Assembly (NCBI RefSeq): GCF_038397775.1
Contig: NZ_CP151650.1
Span: 1,116,001-1,180,000, forward strand
Reading direction: 5' to 3'
Source: Pseudomonas sp. RC10
GTDB taxonomy: Bacteria; Pseudomonadota; Gammaproteobacteria; Pseudomonadales; Pseudomonadaceae
Length of the DNA stretch: 64,000 nucleotides
Shown: piece by piece, positions 56,281-63,359 of the stretch
Layout: each line of letters begins with the position of its first letter
Numbering within the stretch: position 1 is the stretch's first letter
The notes under the pieces: model-generated
The model's database searches: none
What the model was told of the DNA's origin: nothing
The model's input: only the letters and a program-made list of their open reading frames with translations
Position numbers and translations under genes: made by a program

Positions 56281-56497
56281 TGTGTATCTCCGATAGACGA
56301 GTGAGCTTCCCGGGTAGGGAAATCACATGGCGCAGCGCCGGGGTGGTGGCGTCGCGTCAATTTCATTACGAAATGCAAGCAAGGATTATTCCTGATTCCG
56401 TGGACAAAGCCACAAGTCTTTGCAGATCGGTTTTCCTTGATTGAATCCCGGCAGATGTACAATCCTGTTTCTTAATCACTTCAAGACGGACACTTTC
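56281..56497. promoter_or_regulatory. Divergent promoter region of the LitR-like gene with a TGTACA site
   Basis: TGTACA at 56456-56461 overlaps a TACAAT -10-like element and ends 36 nt before the LitR-like ATG. The half-site expected 12 nt upstream (56438-56443) is not conserved. An ATTTC/GAAAT palindrome is at 56361-56375. Confidence 0.45.
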
Positions 56498-57436
56498 ATG
56501 ACTCAGTTGCGCAGTGCGTCATCTGAAAACGATGAGGAGCTGTTGCCCATTCGCGAGGTGTCGCGCCTGACCGGTGTCAACTCGGTCACGCTTCGCGCAT
56601 GGGAACGCCGTCATGGCTTGATCACACCCATCCGTACCGACGGCGGACATCGGCTTTATACCCACGCGGATGTGGCGACGGTTCGGAGCATTCTCATGTG
56701 GACCGAACGCGGAGTGGCTATCAGTAAGGTTGGAAAAATCCTTGCCGATACCCGCGATCTGAATGCCAAGGCGCGAGGGCCGCTGAGTGTCGTCGACAGC
56801 GCGGGGAAAGAGGCGTGGCAAGGGCGGCTGCGTCAGGCTACCGAAAATTTCGACGAACGCTGGCTGGATCAGATCTACGATCAGGTCCTTTTCGCCTACC
56901 CCGTTTCGGTGGTCTTCGAAGACATCCTGATGCCGGTCTGGTACGACCTCGTCGCTCGTCATGACGCGTTTGGCCCCCTCAGCGAATGGCTGTTCTTCGA
57001 CCACTTCCTGCGAGGGCACGCACTTCAGCGGCTCACTTCAGCGCGAGCAGACGCCGATTATCGGGTTCTGGTGGTCGCCATGCCCGGTGGATGCAGGGAG
57101 CTGGAACTGTGGGTTGCCGCTTTGCTGATGACCTCTGAGCGCACATCGATCAGTGTGCTGGCGCCGGGGCAGCCGCTGGAAGAGCTCGGGCTTGTTTGCG
57201 GCAAGATCAAACCTGACGCGCTGGTGTTGTTCTCTGATCAACTGCCCTCGACCGACTTCAACAGAAAGCTGGAAAGGCTCGCGCTGGGGCTTGCCTGCCC
57301 GCTGCTGCTGGCGGGTAAAACCGCTGACATGGCACAGGCCAGTTTGCAGGGTTCGATCATCGGGTGTCTGAGTAGTGACGCAGGCGTGATGCAACAACGC
57401 TTGCAGCAGTTTCTGGCGGGACGTCTCGATACTTGA
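56498..57436 (+). CDS. LitR/CarH-like MerR family regulator (class II, no cobalamin ligand)
   Basis: The 312-residue regulator has an N-terminal MerR winged HTH (IREVSRLTGVNSVTLRAWERRHGLITPIRTDGGHRLY, 18-54), a helical region resembling the B12-binding four-helix bundle (105-180) and a Rossmann-like C-terminal domain. Where cobalamin-binding LitR/CarH proteins have an E/D-x-H-x-x-G motif, this one reads MPGGCREL (195-202) without His. That is typical of class II LitR (PplR type), which work with LOV proteins. The ATG at 56498 is preferred to a TTG at 56441, which would place the TGTACA site inside the gene. Confidence 0.82.
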   Translation: MTQLRSASSENDEELLPIREVSRLTGVNSVTLRAWERRHGLITPIRTDGGHRLYTHADVATVRSILMWTERGVAISKVGKILADTRDLNAKARGPLSVVDSAGKEAWQGRLRQATENFDERWLDQIYDQVLFAYPVSVVFEDILMPVWYDLVARHDAFGPLSEWLFFDHFLRGHALQRLTSARADADYRVLVVAMPGGCRELELWVAALLMTSERTSISVLAPGQPLEELGLVCGKIKPDALVLFSDQLPSTDFNRKLERLALGLACPLLLAGKTADMAQASLQGSIIGCLSSDAGVMQQRLQQFLAGRLDT

Positions 57437-57441
57437 GAGCC

Positions 57442-57517
57442 GCCGCGAGTTTTGAGCCTTACGCGGCAAGTGGGGCGGCACGGTCAATCTTGCAGCTTGC
57501 CGCTCAAAACTCGCCGC
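57442..57517. repeat. Inverted repeat between convergent LitR-like and PilZ-like genes
   Basis: GCCGCGAGTTTTGAGC (57442-57457) and GCTCAAAACTCGCCGC (57502-57517) are inverted with one mismatch. A second stem, GCGGCAAG/CTTGCCGC, overlaps it. It fills the 83-nt gap and may act as a bidirectional terminator. Confidence 0.65.
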
Positions 57518-57519
57518 TG

Positions 57520-58125
57520 TTACAAATGCATGGAAGGATGAATCTTGCGATGTTCCTGAAGGATGTACTGCCGCAGGCGCTCGGTGTCTTCCTTGCTGTT
57601 CTGGCTCAAGCGGTACGCGGCGAGGCCCTGTTCGGTCAGGCGCTCAAAGGTGCCGCGCAGGGCGATGGGGGCAAGGCCGGCGGGGGTGAACCAGGCGGAA
57701 AAATACTTGGGCGGCTTGGTCTGTTTGCGGATTTCCAGCAGGATGCCTTTAAAGGAAATCTCGTGCACCCACAGGGCTGTCAGCGCGCCTTTCTCGGTTT
57801 CCAGCGCCATAGGCTCAGGCAAACTCAAACGCCACGGACGGATGCGCGGGCCTTCTTCAAAAATGCTGGGGGCGCCCAACTCCAAGTGCAGTGCGTGGAA
57901 TTCGTCTTCAACCAGATGCAGCGGAAAGGTCATCTGCTGGTTGTCGAACTGGGCTTGAATCGTCACTTGCTCATGAGCGGCGAGGCGCGTCAGCAGGTCC
58001 TGAATCTGGACACCGCCGTTGACCACCAGGCTACGGGACTTGTCGCGCAGGTTCAGCTTGGGGTTGTGCTGCATATTCTGGATGAAGTCCAACTCATCCT
58101 GCGTGAGAATGTTGTCGCGCTGCAT
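57520..58125 (-). CDS. PilZ-like hypothetical protein
   Basis: This 201-residue soluble protein has an N-terminal flagellar-brake-like beta domain (about 30-95) and a C-terminal region resembling PilZ (HEISFKGILLEI in place of D/NxSxxG). The arginine motif RxxxR before it is not clearly present (GPRIRPWRL may be a remnant), so c-di-GMP binding is doubtful. It lies between the LitR-like and LOV genes, on the LOV strand, 82 nt from the LOV start. The ATG at 58125 is chosen over a TTG two codons earlier. Confidence 0.6.
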   Translation of the reverse strand: MQRDNILTQDELDFIQNMQHNPKLNLRDKSRSLVVNGGVQIQDLLTRLAAHEQVTIQAQFDNQQMTFPLHLVEDEFHALHLELGAPSIFEEGPRIRPWRLSLPEPMALETEKGALTALWVHEISFKGILLEIRKQTKPPKYFSAWFTPAGLAPIALRGTFERLTEQGLAAYRLSQNSKEDTERLRQYILQEHRKIHPSMHL

Positions 58126-58207
58126 GGTCAAGCTCGATTAACCGGTTATTGAAAAAGCAGACATTAAATTCGCTTTTTGGTTGCTGCCGTTCGTCAGTTA
58201 CAAGGTG

Positions 58208-58654
58208 TTACCGCTTTAACGCCGCTATTTCCAAGCGAGCTTGCGCCAGTTCGGCCTCTAATTCGACAACTTTTTGTTGCGTCTGAACGTGGTCGGTCAC
58301 GTCCTTCTGTATGCCTATGTAATACATCAGTTTTTCAGCGTCGTTGTAGATTGGCGTGATCGACAGCTCGTTCCAGAACGCACTGCCGTCCTTGCGGTAA
58401 TTGCGCAAGATCTGGCGGCATGGATGCCCATTTTTCAGGGCTTCGCGGATGGCCCGGCGCGCGAATTGATCGCGCTCGTCGCCCTGCAACAGGCGGCAAT
58501 CCTGATAGAGCACCTCATCGGCGCTGAATCCGGTCAGCCGTTCGAACGCCTTGTTGGCATATATAAGGATGTTGTCGTCACCCTCATGCTCTGCGATCAC
58601 AATCCCGTCGATCGAGGCGTCGATCGCCAGTTGCATCAGCTTTGCGTTGATCAC
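58208..58654 (-). CDS. Short LOV-domain blue-light photoreceptor
   Basis: The protein is 148 residues from a GTG start (58654-58652) with GGAGG 6 nt upstream, which decides it over the ATG at 58726. It consists of one LOV core and a C-terminal helix. The flavin adduct motif YQDCRLLQGDERDQ has the photoactive cysteine at residue 53, the same number as in P. putida PpSB1-LOV. NYRKDGSAFWNELSITPIYN and YYIGIQKDVTDHV complete the domain; a coiled-coil tail (VVELEAELAQARLEIAALKR) has no effector. It probably acts by binding a partner such as a LitR protein. Confidence 0.9.
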   Translation of the reverse strand: MINAKLMQLAIDASIDGIVIAEHEGDDNILIYANKAFERLTGFSADEVLYQDCRLLQGDERDQFARRAIREALKNGHPCRQILRNYRKDGSAFWNELSITPIYNDAEKLMYYIGIQKDVTDHVQTQQKVVELEAELAQARLEIAALKR

Positions 58655-58753
58655 CCACAGCCTCCGTGCGATTGCGCAAAGGGCGCATTCTAAGACATTG
58701 CGCTCGACTGGGGCATAATGCCGCACGATTTCAATCAGTCACAGGATCACACA

Positions 58754-59209
58754 ATGAAAGTCGCCATTGTTTCGGGCTCGGTGTACGGCTCTGCCGAAGA
58801 AGTCGCCCGACACGCCCAGCAGATTATCCAAACGGCCGGTCACGAAGTCTTCTTCAACCCGCGCGCGACGTTGGCCGATCTTCAGGCATTTGCCCCCGAA
58901 GCGTTTCTGGCCGTGACATCCACCACCGGCCTGGGTGAACTCCCTGACAACATTCAGCCGCTGTACTCGCAGATCCGTGACGTGCTGCCCGCTGCATGGC
59001 GCGGCCTGCCTGGAGGCGTCATTGGTCTGGGCGACGCAAGCTATGGCGACACGTTCTGCGGCGGTGGCGAACAGTTGCGCGAACTGTTCATGGAAGTGGG
59101 TATTCGCGAAGTGCTGGACATGCTGCGCCTGGACGCCAGCGAAACCGTAACCCCGGAAAGCGACGCCGAGCCGTGGCTCGCGGAGTTCCTCGAAAAGCTC
59201 GGCGCCTGA
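58754..59209 (+). CDS. mioC: MioC-type flavodoxin
   Basis: The 151-residue FMN-binding electron carrier has the N-terminal phosphate loop VSGSVYGSAEEVARH (6-20), STTGLGELPDNI and GLGDASYGDTFCGGG. The start at MKVAIVSGSVYG follows AGGA. Like E. coli MioC it is a free-standing flavodoxin domain. It is divergent from the LOV gene. Confidence 0.88.
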   Translation: MKVAIVSGSVYGSAEEVARHAQQIIQTAGHEVFFNPRATLADLQAFAPEAFLAVTSTTGLGELPDNIQPLYSQIRDVLPAAWRGLPGGVIGLGDASYGDTFCGGGEQLRELFMEVGIREVLDMLRLDASETVTPESDAEPWLAEFLEKLGA

Positions 59210-59239
59210 CCGGTCGGACGGGCGCCGAAGCGTTGCGGC

Positions 59240-60121
59240 TTACTTGCGCATCAGCGCCAGCCACGCCTGAGCGGCTTTGGACAGGTATGCGCCTTCACGC
59301 CAAATGAAGGCGATGTCCCAGCGCAAGCTTTCAGGTGCTTTCAAGGTGAGATGAGCCACACCCGGCCGCACCAGCGCTCGCGCGACGACCTGCGGCAGCA
59401 GCACGACGCCTTGCCCTGCCGCGACCAGCGCGACGAGGAAGTCTGCCTGTCCGCTGCGCCCGCCTTCTTTGGGGGTGAAACCTTCTTGCTTACACGCCTG
59501 CAGCAGCCGATCGTTAAGCACGAAGCTGCGTTGATACAACAGAAAGGGTGTATCGGCGAGCTGGCTCAATTCCACTTCCTTTAGATGCGCCAATGGGTGG
59601 TCGATCGGGAGCAGGGCATCCATGGGCTCGTCGCAGAACGGCTGTGAGGCGAACATCGGGTCATCGGGGGTCAGGCTCGCTCCGATCTCCAGATCGCCCG
59701 TCATCACAGCCCGCTCGATGGCGCGACTGCCGTCTTCGAGCAAATGAATGGTGACGTTGGGGTAAAGCCGCCGGTATTCAGCGAAAGCTTTGGCGAACAG
59801 CGTGTCACTGCCCAGCATCGGCAGGCCGAGGCGCAACTCACCGCGTGCCAGATTGCTGAGGTCATCCAGCTCTCGCAGCAGGCCGTTACGCAGGATGAGC
59901 ATCTCTTCAGCCCGGTGCAGCACGACTTTACCGGCGGCGGTCAGGTTGACCTGTGAGCCTTGGCGATCCAGCAGGCTAACCCCCAGGCTTTCTTCCAGTT
60001 GTGCAACCTGTTTACTGACCGCTGACTGGCTGATGAACAGCGTCCTGGCGGCCTGGGTGAAACCGCCTTCACGCACCACTTCAATGAAGCTGCGAAGCTG
60101 TTTGAATTCCACGTTGAGCAC
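59240..60121 (-). CDS. LysR family transcriptional regulator (CidR-like)
   Basis: The 293-residue product has an N-terminal winged HTH (FKQLRSFIEVVREGGFTQAARTLFISQSAVSKQVAQLEESLGV) and a C-terminal effector-binding domain. The start appears to be GTG (60121). It is divergent from the cidA/lrgB-type pair 126 nt away, the usual arrangement of CidR-like regulators, which respond to acetate or overflow metabolism in Staphylococcus; the inducer here is unknown. Confidence 0.87.
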   Translation of the reverse strand: MLNVEFKQLRSFIEVVREGGFTQAARTLFISQSAVSKQVAQLEESLGVSLLDRQGSQVNLTAAGKVVLHRAEEMLILRNGLLRELDDLSNLARGELRLGLPMLGSDTLFAKAFAEYRRLYPNVTIHLLEDGSRAIERAVMTGDLEIGASLTPDDPMFASQPFCDEPMDALLPIDHPLAHLKEVELSQLADTPFLLYQRSFVLNDRLLQACKQEGFTPKEGGRSGQADFLVALVAAGQGVVLLPQVVARALVRPGVAHLTLKAPESLRWDIAFIWREGAYLSKAAQAWLALMRK

Positions 60122-60247
60122 TTTCTTTCAAGATGAGATATGCCGACAGTGTGAATGATGAGATTCCATATTGGAATCGCTAAAAGTCTTACAATTCGTT
60201 TTTGGGATGTTAAGTCAGTCGTTAGACTGGAGCCCTCAGAGGGCAGA

Positions 60248-60643
60248 ATGACCATGAAACGATTGTCTCGACTCGCACGGCTGGTGGGCGAACTTGTTGC
60301 CTTGATCGCGATTTACCAAGTGGGTTGCGAGATCGTGTTGTGGCTTAACCTCCCCATCCCAGGTGGGGTTGTCGGCCTCGGACTGTTGCTGGTGGTGTTC
60401 GCCAGCGGCGTAGTCAAACCCGCGACCTTGCAAACCGGTGCGGGCCTGTTGCTGGCCGAAATGCTGCTGTTCTTCATTCCTCCGTTGATGAGCCTGCTGG
60501 ACTATGGCGCGCTGGTCCGTCACGAAGGCTGGCGCATCATGCTGGTGATTGGGTGCAGTACGTTGATGGTCATGCTGGTCACCGCTTGCACGGTTGAAGT
60601 GGTCTGTCGACTGAAGGACCGAACTGCGGAGGGCGGGGCATGA
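60248..60643 (+). CDS. CidA/LrgA family holin-like protein
   Basis: This 131-residue inner-membrane protein has four TM segments and the family segment LNLPIPGGVVGLGLLLVVF (about 33-51). Two ATGs (60248, 60254) suit the GAGGG site. It overlaps the lrgB-type gene by 4 nt. CidA/LrgA proteins influence murein hydrolase activity or carboxylate transport; which applies here is not known. Confidence 0.88.
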   Translation: MTMKRLSRLARLVGELVALIAIYQVGCEIVLWLNLPIPGGVVGLGLLLVVFASGVVKPATLQTGAGLLLAEMLLFFIPPLMSLLDYGALVRHEGWRIMLVIGCSTLMVMLVTACTVEVVCRLKDRTAEGGA

Positions 60644-61326
60644 CTTTTGAGCCAATGCCGATCTTCTGGCTGCTGATCACGGTGACCGCGTATGTCAGCA
60701 GTCGCTGGCTGTACCGTCGGACCGGTCGGTATTTGCTGTCGCCGCTGATCCTTGTCCCTACGGTTCTACTGGCCATTGCTGCGCCCATGCACACAGGCTA
60801 CGCCGAATATTCCGCCAACACCCACTGGCTGATGCTGGTGCTCGGCCCGGTCACCGTGGCTTTCGCCGTGCCGATCTGGCAGCAGCGTGCGTTGCTCGCC
60901 CGGCACTGGCCCGCCTTGCTCATTGGCATGTTGGCGGGAAGTGCTGCCTCGATTGCCAGTTCGTTCGGGCTTTCCAAGGTCATGGCTCTGGACACCTCGG
61001 TGGTGATGTCGTTGGTTCCTCGTTCGATCACCACGCCTTTTGCGATGCCCCTCGCACACGACTTGGGTGGCGTCCCCGAACTGACCGCTGTATTTGTGAT
61101 GTGCACCGGTGTCTTCGGCGCGGCATTGGGTGGCGTGCTGCTCAAATGGCTGCCGCTGCGCACTTCATTGGCCCGTGGCGCGCTGTTTGGCGTGGGCGCG
61201 CATGGTGCTGGCGTGAGTCGCGCTCGGGAGGTGGGGGGTGAGGAGGGCTCCGTGGCCGGACTGGTCATGGTGCTCACCGGCATTCTCAATCTCTTTGCGG
61301 CGCCCTTGCTGGTTTGGATGCTCTGA
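60640..61326 (+). CDS. LrgB/CidB family membrane protein
   Basis: The 228-residue product has about seven TM segments and the LrgB signature LVPRSITTPFAMPLAHDLGG (about 126-145) plus RGALFGVGAHGAGVSRARE. It overlaps the upstream CidA/LrgA gene by 4 nt (ATGA), forming the two-component holin-like module under the divergent LysR regulator. Confidence 0.9.
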   Translation: MTFEPMPIFWLLITVTAYVSSRWLYRRTGRYLLSPLILVPTVLLAIAAPMHTGYAEYSANTHWLMLVLGPVTVAFAVPIWQQRALLARHWPALLIGMLAGSAASIASSFGLSKVMALDTSVVMSLVPRSITTPFAMPLAHDLGGVPELTAVFVMCTGVFGAALGGVLLKWLPLRTSLARGALFGVGAHGAGVSRAREVGGEEGSVAGLVMVLTGILNLFAAPLLVWML

Positions 61327-61464
61327 AAGCTTTGCGCTAGAGCCATCGCAGTGCCTCTGACTCGCCGGGCCACTAACGTGGCTGCGAAGGCAAGTACCGC
61401 TTGTTCTCCGTCTGACTAGACTGCTGATCCATTAGAGCAGAATAACCGCCGAGGAACGCCGATC

Positions 61465-62265
61465 GTGAAAGTCGCCCAAGTAGCCGCCGATGGCGTCAGC
61501 CACATCCACCCCAGCGTCAAAGAGCGGGTCAGCCCCGAAGAGTGGCAGGCTCGGGTAGACCTTGCCGCGTGCTACCGGCTGGTGGCCCTTCACGGTTGGG
61601 ATGATCTGATTTTTACTCACATCTCGGCGAAGGTGCCCGGCACCGAAGATTTTCTGATCAACCCCTACGGGATGATGTTCCACGAGATGACGGCGTCCAG
61701 CCTGGTCAAAGTCGATCAGTCGGGCAAGAAGCTCATGGACAGCCCCTACGACATCAACCCGGCGGGCTACACCATCCACAGCGCCGTGCACGAAGTGCGT
61801 CATGACGTGATGTGCGTCATGCACACCCACACGGCGGCAGGTGTGGCGGTGTCCGCGCAGAAACAAGGCGTGTTGCCGATCAGCCAGCAATCGCTGTTTG
61901 TGCTGTCGAGCCTGGCCTATCACGGGTATGAAGGCGTTGCGCTGAACCATGAAGAGAAGGCCCGTCTGCAGGCGGACCTGGGGCCCTCCAATTTCCTGAT
62001 GCTCAATAACCATGGGCTTTTGACCTGCGCCTCCAGCATCGCGGACACCTTTCTGATGATGTTCACCTTTCAGCGCGCCTGTGAGATTCAGGTGCTTGCC
62101 CAAGGTGGCGGGGCCGAACTGATCCCTATCGACGGACAGATTCTCGCAGGCGCGAAGGCGATGGTCGCCGGCGTAACGCGCAGCGCCGAGGGCATGGGTG
62201 GCAAATTGGCCTGGCCTGCCTTGTTGCGCAAACTCGATCAATGCTCTCCGGGATACGCGCAGTAA
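61465..62265 (+). CDS. Class II aldolase/adducin family protein
   Basis: The 266-residue product has HLTHISAKVPG-like FTHISAKVPGTEDFLINPYGMMFHEMTAS, metal-binding MHTHTAAG (about 117-124) and a later NNHGLLTC (about 181-188), all typical of the class II aldolase fold. A zinc-dependent aldolase or decarboxylase is expected, substrate unknown. Its TAA shares a base with the next ATG (TAATG), so it is coupled to the hydrolase gene. Confidence 0.88.
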   Translation: MKVAQVAADGVSHIHPSVKERVSPEEWQARVDLAACYRLVALHGWDDLIFTHISAKVPGTEDFLINPYGMMFHEMTASSLVKVDQSGKKLMDSPYDINPAGYTIHSAVHEVRHDVMCVMHTHTAAGVAVSAQKQGVLPISQQSLFVLSSLAYHGYEGVALNHEEKARLQADLGPSNFLMLNNHGLLTCASSIADTFLMMFTFQRACEIQVLAQGGGAELIPIDGQILAGAKAMVAGVTRSAEGMGGKLAWPALLRKLDQCSPGYAQ

Positions 62266-63239
62266 TGTGTCTCGCGGAAATCCCCCTCAGCGTTTGGCGC
62301 AGACGAGGCCACGACTTCGTGTTTCGCGGCCATCGCATTCGCTATTGGGCGGCCGGGCAGGGCGAGCCCTTACTGCTGATCCACGGTTTTCCTACGGCAA
62401 GTTGGGATTGGCACTACTTGTGGCAGCCGCTGGCCCGCCGCTACCGGGTCATCGCCTGCGACATGCTGGGATTTGGCGACTCCGCCAAACCTCGGGATCA
62501 TGTGTACAGCCTTATTGAGCAAGCGGATCTGCAGCAGGCGTTGCTCGGCCATCTGGAGGTGAGCCAGCCGGTGCACATCCTCGCCCATGACTACGGTGAC
62601 AGCGTCGCCCAGGAACTCTTGGCGCGGCACGCCGAGGGGCGGTTTGACATGGGCAGTTGCGCGTTTCTCAACGGCGGCCTGTTTCCGGAGGCGTATCGAC
62701 CGTGCCGGGTGCAGAAAATGCTGCTTGGCCGCTTGGGCTGGGTGGTGGGGCGGCTGTTCGACCGCAACAGCCTGGACCACGACTTCAGTCGGACATTCGG
62801 GCCCGACACCCGCCCCAGTGAAAGCGAACTGGATGATTTCTGGAGCCTGATTTCAGCTGGCCGAGGCCATCACATGCTGTATCGCCTGATCAATTACCTC
62901 CCCGAACGCGTAGAGCTGCGCGACCGTTGGGTGCAGGCGATGCAGCGCAATCAAGTGCCGATGCGCTTTATCAACGGCGCCGCCGACCCGATTTCCGGGC
63001 GCCATATGGTGGAGCGCTATCGTGAGCTGATTCCCAACCCGGACACCATCTTGCTGCCGGATGTGGGCCGCTACCCCCAGACGGAGGCGCCCGCACGTGT
63101 CTTGAGCTGCTACGAGGCGTTTCGCGCTTCAGCCGCTGACTTCAGACCTCCAATTGTCGTGCCGCTGGCGATCCAGAACAGTAAGCCCGCCAATCATCCC
63201 TTTGTGTTATCGAGCACCATTCAGAACGGCTCGTATTGA
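62265..63239 (+). CDS. Alpha/beta hydrolase (epoxide-hydrolase/MEST-like)
   Basis: The 324-residue product has the oxyanion motif HGFPTASWDW (about 41-50) and a nucleophile elbow HDYGDSVAQELL, where Asp occupies the nucleophile position as in epoxide hydrolases and haloalkane dehalogenases. The C-terminal catalytic histidine is unclear: DVGRYPQTEAP stands where a GHxxxxE-type motif is expected, with Arg in place of His. An ATG at 62241 is also in frame; the 1-nt-overlap start is preferred. Confidence 0.83.
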   Translation: MCLAEIPLSVWRRRGHDFVFRGHRIRYWAAGQGEPLLLIHGFPTASWDWHYLWQPLARRYRVIACDMLGFGDSAKPRDHVYSLIEQADLQQALLGHLEVSQPVHILAHDYGDSVAQELLARHAEGRFDMGSCAFLNGGLFPEAYRPCRVQKMLLGRLGWVVGRLFDRNSLDHDFSRTFGPDTRPSESELDDFWSLISAGRGHHMLYRLINYLPERVELRDRWVQAMQRNQVPMRFINGAADPISGRHMVERYRELIPNPDTILLPDVGRYPQTEAPARVLSCYEAFRASAADFRPPIVVPLAIQNSKPANHPFVLSSTIQNGSY

Positions 63240-63359
63240 TTGTGACCCGCCAGCGACTGGTTGACACTCCATGACTGTTTCGCACGCCCTCGAACGCTCC
63301 AGCTGATTGGCGCGGACCTCACGGAATCGAGTGTGTGCCTCATCGTTGGGGAGTGCGGC

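Noticed and set aside
57442..57517. Possible small RNA between the LitR-like and PilZ-like genes
   Set aside because: The segment is an inverted repeat that fits a terminator or repetitive element between convergent genes; no promoter is evident.
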